Of a stretch of DNA of 6,402 nucleotides, positions 5,623 to 6,402 are shown piece by piece (positions within the stretch are counted from its first letter, which is position 1; each line of letters starts with the position of its first letter). Under the pieces are notes generated by a model, which was not told the origin of the DNA, did no database searches, and saw only the letters and a list, made by a program, of their open reading frames with translations. Location of the stretch: the NCBI GenBank assembly GCA_964537875.1, contig CAZIDN010000135.1:1-6402 (forward strand). Direction: 5' to 3'. Made by a program: the position numbers and the translations under genes. The DNA is from JAPKZH01 sp964537875 (GTDB lineage Bacteria; Acidobacteriota; Aminicenantia; Aminicenantales; UBA4085).

Positions 5623-6350
5623 ACGGATGGCGTGTCCGGAGGGGCATGGGACCCGCTTTTTTTTGTTTGAAGGCTGCCGGCGGGTCCAGGGCATGCCTTT
5701 ACGCACACGCCGCAGATGTGCTGGCTGACAATGTGCTTCTTCCGGAATTCATCAAGTTTTTCATAGCAACGGAGGTGGTCAAAATCGGCAGGATTTTCTT
5801 TGATGGCCTGGGCCGGACAAGGCAGAAGGCATCGTCTGCATTCTCCGCAGGATCCTTCTATGGCCTGATCGGCCTCCAGCGGGAGGTCCGTCAACACAGT
5901 CACCAGGCGGAACCTGGATCCGAGCTTCGGATTGACCAGGAGATTGTTGCGTCCGATCCAGCCTAAGCCGGCTAACAAGCCGATTTTTTTATGAGAAACA
6001 TGGGCCTGTTGTTTTTCCCAGTCGATAATCTGGGAGGCTGGAATTGGGAGCGCACTGAAGCCGAGTTCCTGTATATGGGATGTGAGAAGAAAGGCGGCCC
6101 GGTCCAGAAAAAAATTGAGCTGGCGGTAGTGATGAAAATAGAGCGGCGTCGGCTGGTCCTTGATGTCTTCCAGGACGGCATCCGCCGCTCTTTTTCCGAG
6201 CGAAATCCCCCAAGGAAATCTTGTTTTTATCGAATCGGCCAAACGAAACTCGTCCCTGACCTTTATGATCTCGGCCGTACCAAACAGGGAAATCCCAAGG
6301 TCGAGACAATATTTTTTGAGTCGTTGATAATTTTCGTTTTCTTTCGACAT
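5619..6350 (-). CDS. QueG-like (COG1600-type) double [4Fe-4S] cluster protein
   Basis: This 243-aa protein resembles the core of epoxyqueuosine reductase QueG and its shorter paralogues. It has the characteristic HKKIGLLAGLGWIGRNNLLV segment (120-139) and KLGSRFRLVTVLTDLPL (142-158), then eight cysteines. Cys168, 171, 174 and 178 form C-x2-C-x2-C-x3-CP; Cys195, 213, 216 and 220 end in C-x2-C-x3-CP. These suit two cubane clusters for electron transfer. It is far shorter than full-length QueG (about 380 aa). The catalytic Asp region (V-D-x-x-P-x-x-E in QueG) reads IPASQIIDWEKQQAHVS, so the tRNA-modifying activity is doubtful; a different redox role is more likely. The last 20 or so residues are Ser/Pro/Lys-rich and look disordered. 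It lies 36 bases upstream of the kinase, on the same strand. The ATG at 6350 has no Shine-Dalgarno sequence and sits 8 bases after a -10 box, which supports this start. Confidence 0.88.
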   Translation of the reverse strand: MSKENENYQRLKKYCLDLGISLFGTAEIIKVRDEFRLADSIKTRFPWGISLGKRAADAVLEDIKDQPTPLYFHHYRQLNFFLDRAAFLLTSHIQELGFSALPIPASQIIDWEKQQAHVSHKKIGLLAGLGWIGRNNLLVNPKLGSRFRLVTVLTDLPLEADQAIEGSCGECRRCLLPCPAQAIKENPADFDHLRCYEKLDEFRKKHIVSQHICGVCVKACPGPAGSLQTKKSGSHAPPDTPSV

Positions 6351-6358
6351 GAAAGCCC

Positions 6359-6387
6359 ATTGTAATTGCGAGGGTCGCGGCTGTCAA
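6359..6387 (-). promoter_or_regulatory. Sigma70-type promoter of the QueG-like gene, predicted leaderless
   Basis: On the minus strand a perfect -35 TTGACA (6387-6382), a 17-base spacer and -10 TACAAT (6364-6359, five of six consensus bases) form one of the best promoter matches in the window. The usual start point, six to eight bases after the -10, falls at about 6352-6350, on or next to the A of the ATG at 6350. The sequence between contains no Shine-Dalgarno motif. Confidence 0.65.
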
Positions 6388-6402
6388 TCCGGGCATGAAT
6401 GC

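Noticed and set aside
5616..6365. Plus-strand open frames of 116 and 124 codons opposite the Fe-S protein
   Set aside because: They are antisense to a gene with two intact cluster motifs, and no family features are visible in their products.

Overview
The window carries six complete genes in two opposing groups. On the plus strand a two-gene operon (65-1507) encodes an exported SurE-type phosphatase and an exported GyrI-like small-molecule-binding protein. On the minus strand, reading from the right edge leftwards, are a QueG-like double [4Fe-4S] protein (6350-5619), a large membrane histidine kinase (5582-3192), its OmpR/PhoB-type response regulator (3195-2509, overlapping the kinase by 4 bases) and, after a 248-base AT-rich gap, a seven-helix membrane protein of unknown function (2260-1520). 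The two groups converge at 1507/1520 with only 12 bases between the stop codons. No RNA gene, mobile element, CRISPR array or transfer boundary was seen.

Organism: base composition is roughly balanced. The Sec-type signal peptides and the multi-helix kinase with a PDZ-like outer domain fit a diderm bacterium. The general style of the proteins (exported versions of normally cytosolic folds, this kinase type) suggests Acidobacteriota, Aminicenantes or a related lineage. That is an impression rather than a proven assignment.

Expression: the two plus-strand genes have strong Shine-Dalgarno sequences. In contrast, the QueG-like gene and the kinase each have a well-formed sigma70-type promoter (TTGACA, 17-base spacer, good -10) placed so close to the ATG that the mRNA should be leaderless or nearly so, and neither has a Shine-Dalgarno sequence. 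The response regulator also lacks one and is probably translated by coupling to the kinase.

The most interesting non-coding structure is at 2449-2488: four TTG-headed heptamers at exactly 11-base intervals, which is the layout of a pho-box-like site for PhoB/OmpR-family regulators. It lies in the only sizeable intergenic region, between the response-regulator gene and the seven-helix gene. The working model (inference) is a small circuit: a PDZ/multi-helix/GAF kinase senses an envelope or membrane signal and phosphorylates the regulator, which binds this array and controls the seven-helix protein. That protein has a His/Asp/Glu-rich set of motifs at the membrane face that could bind a metal.
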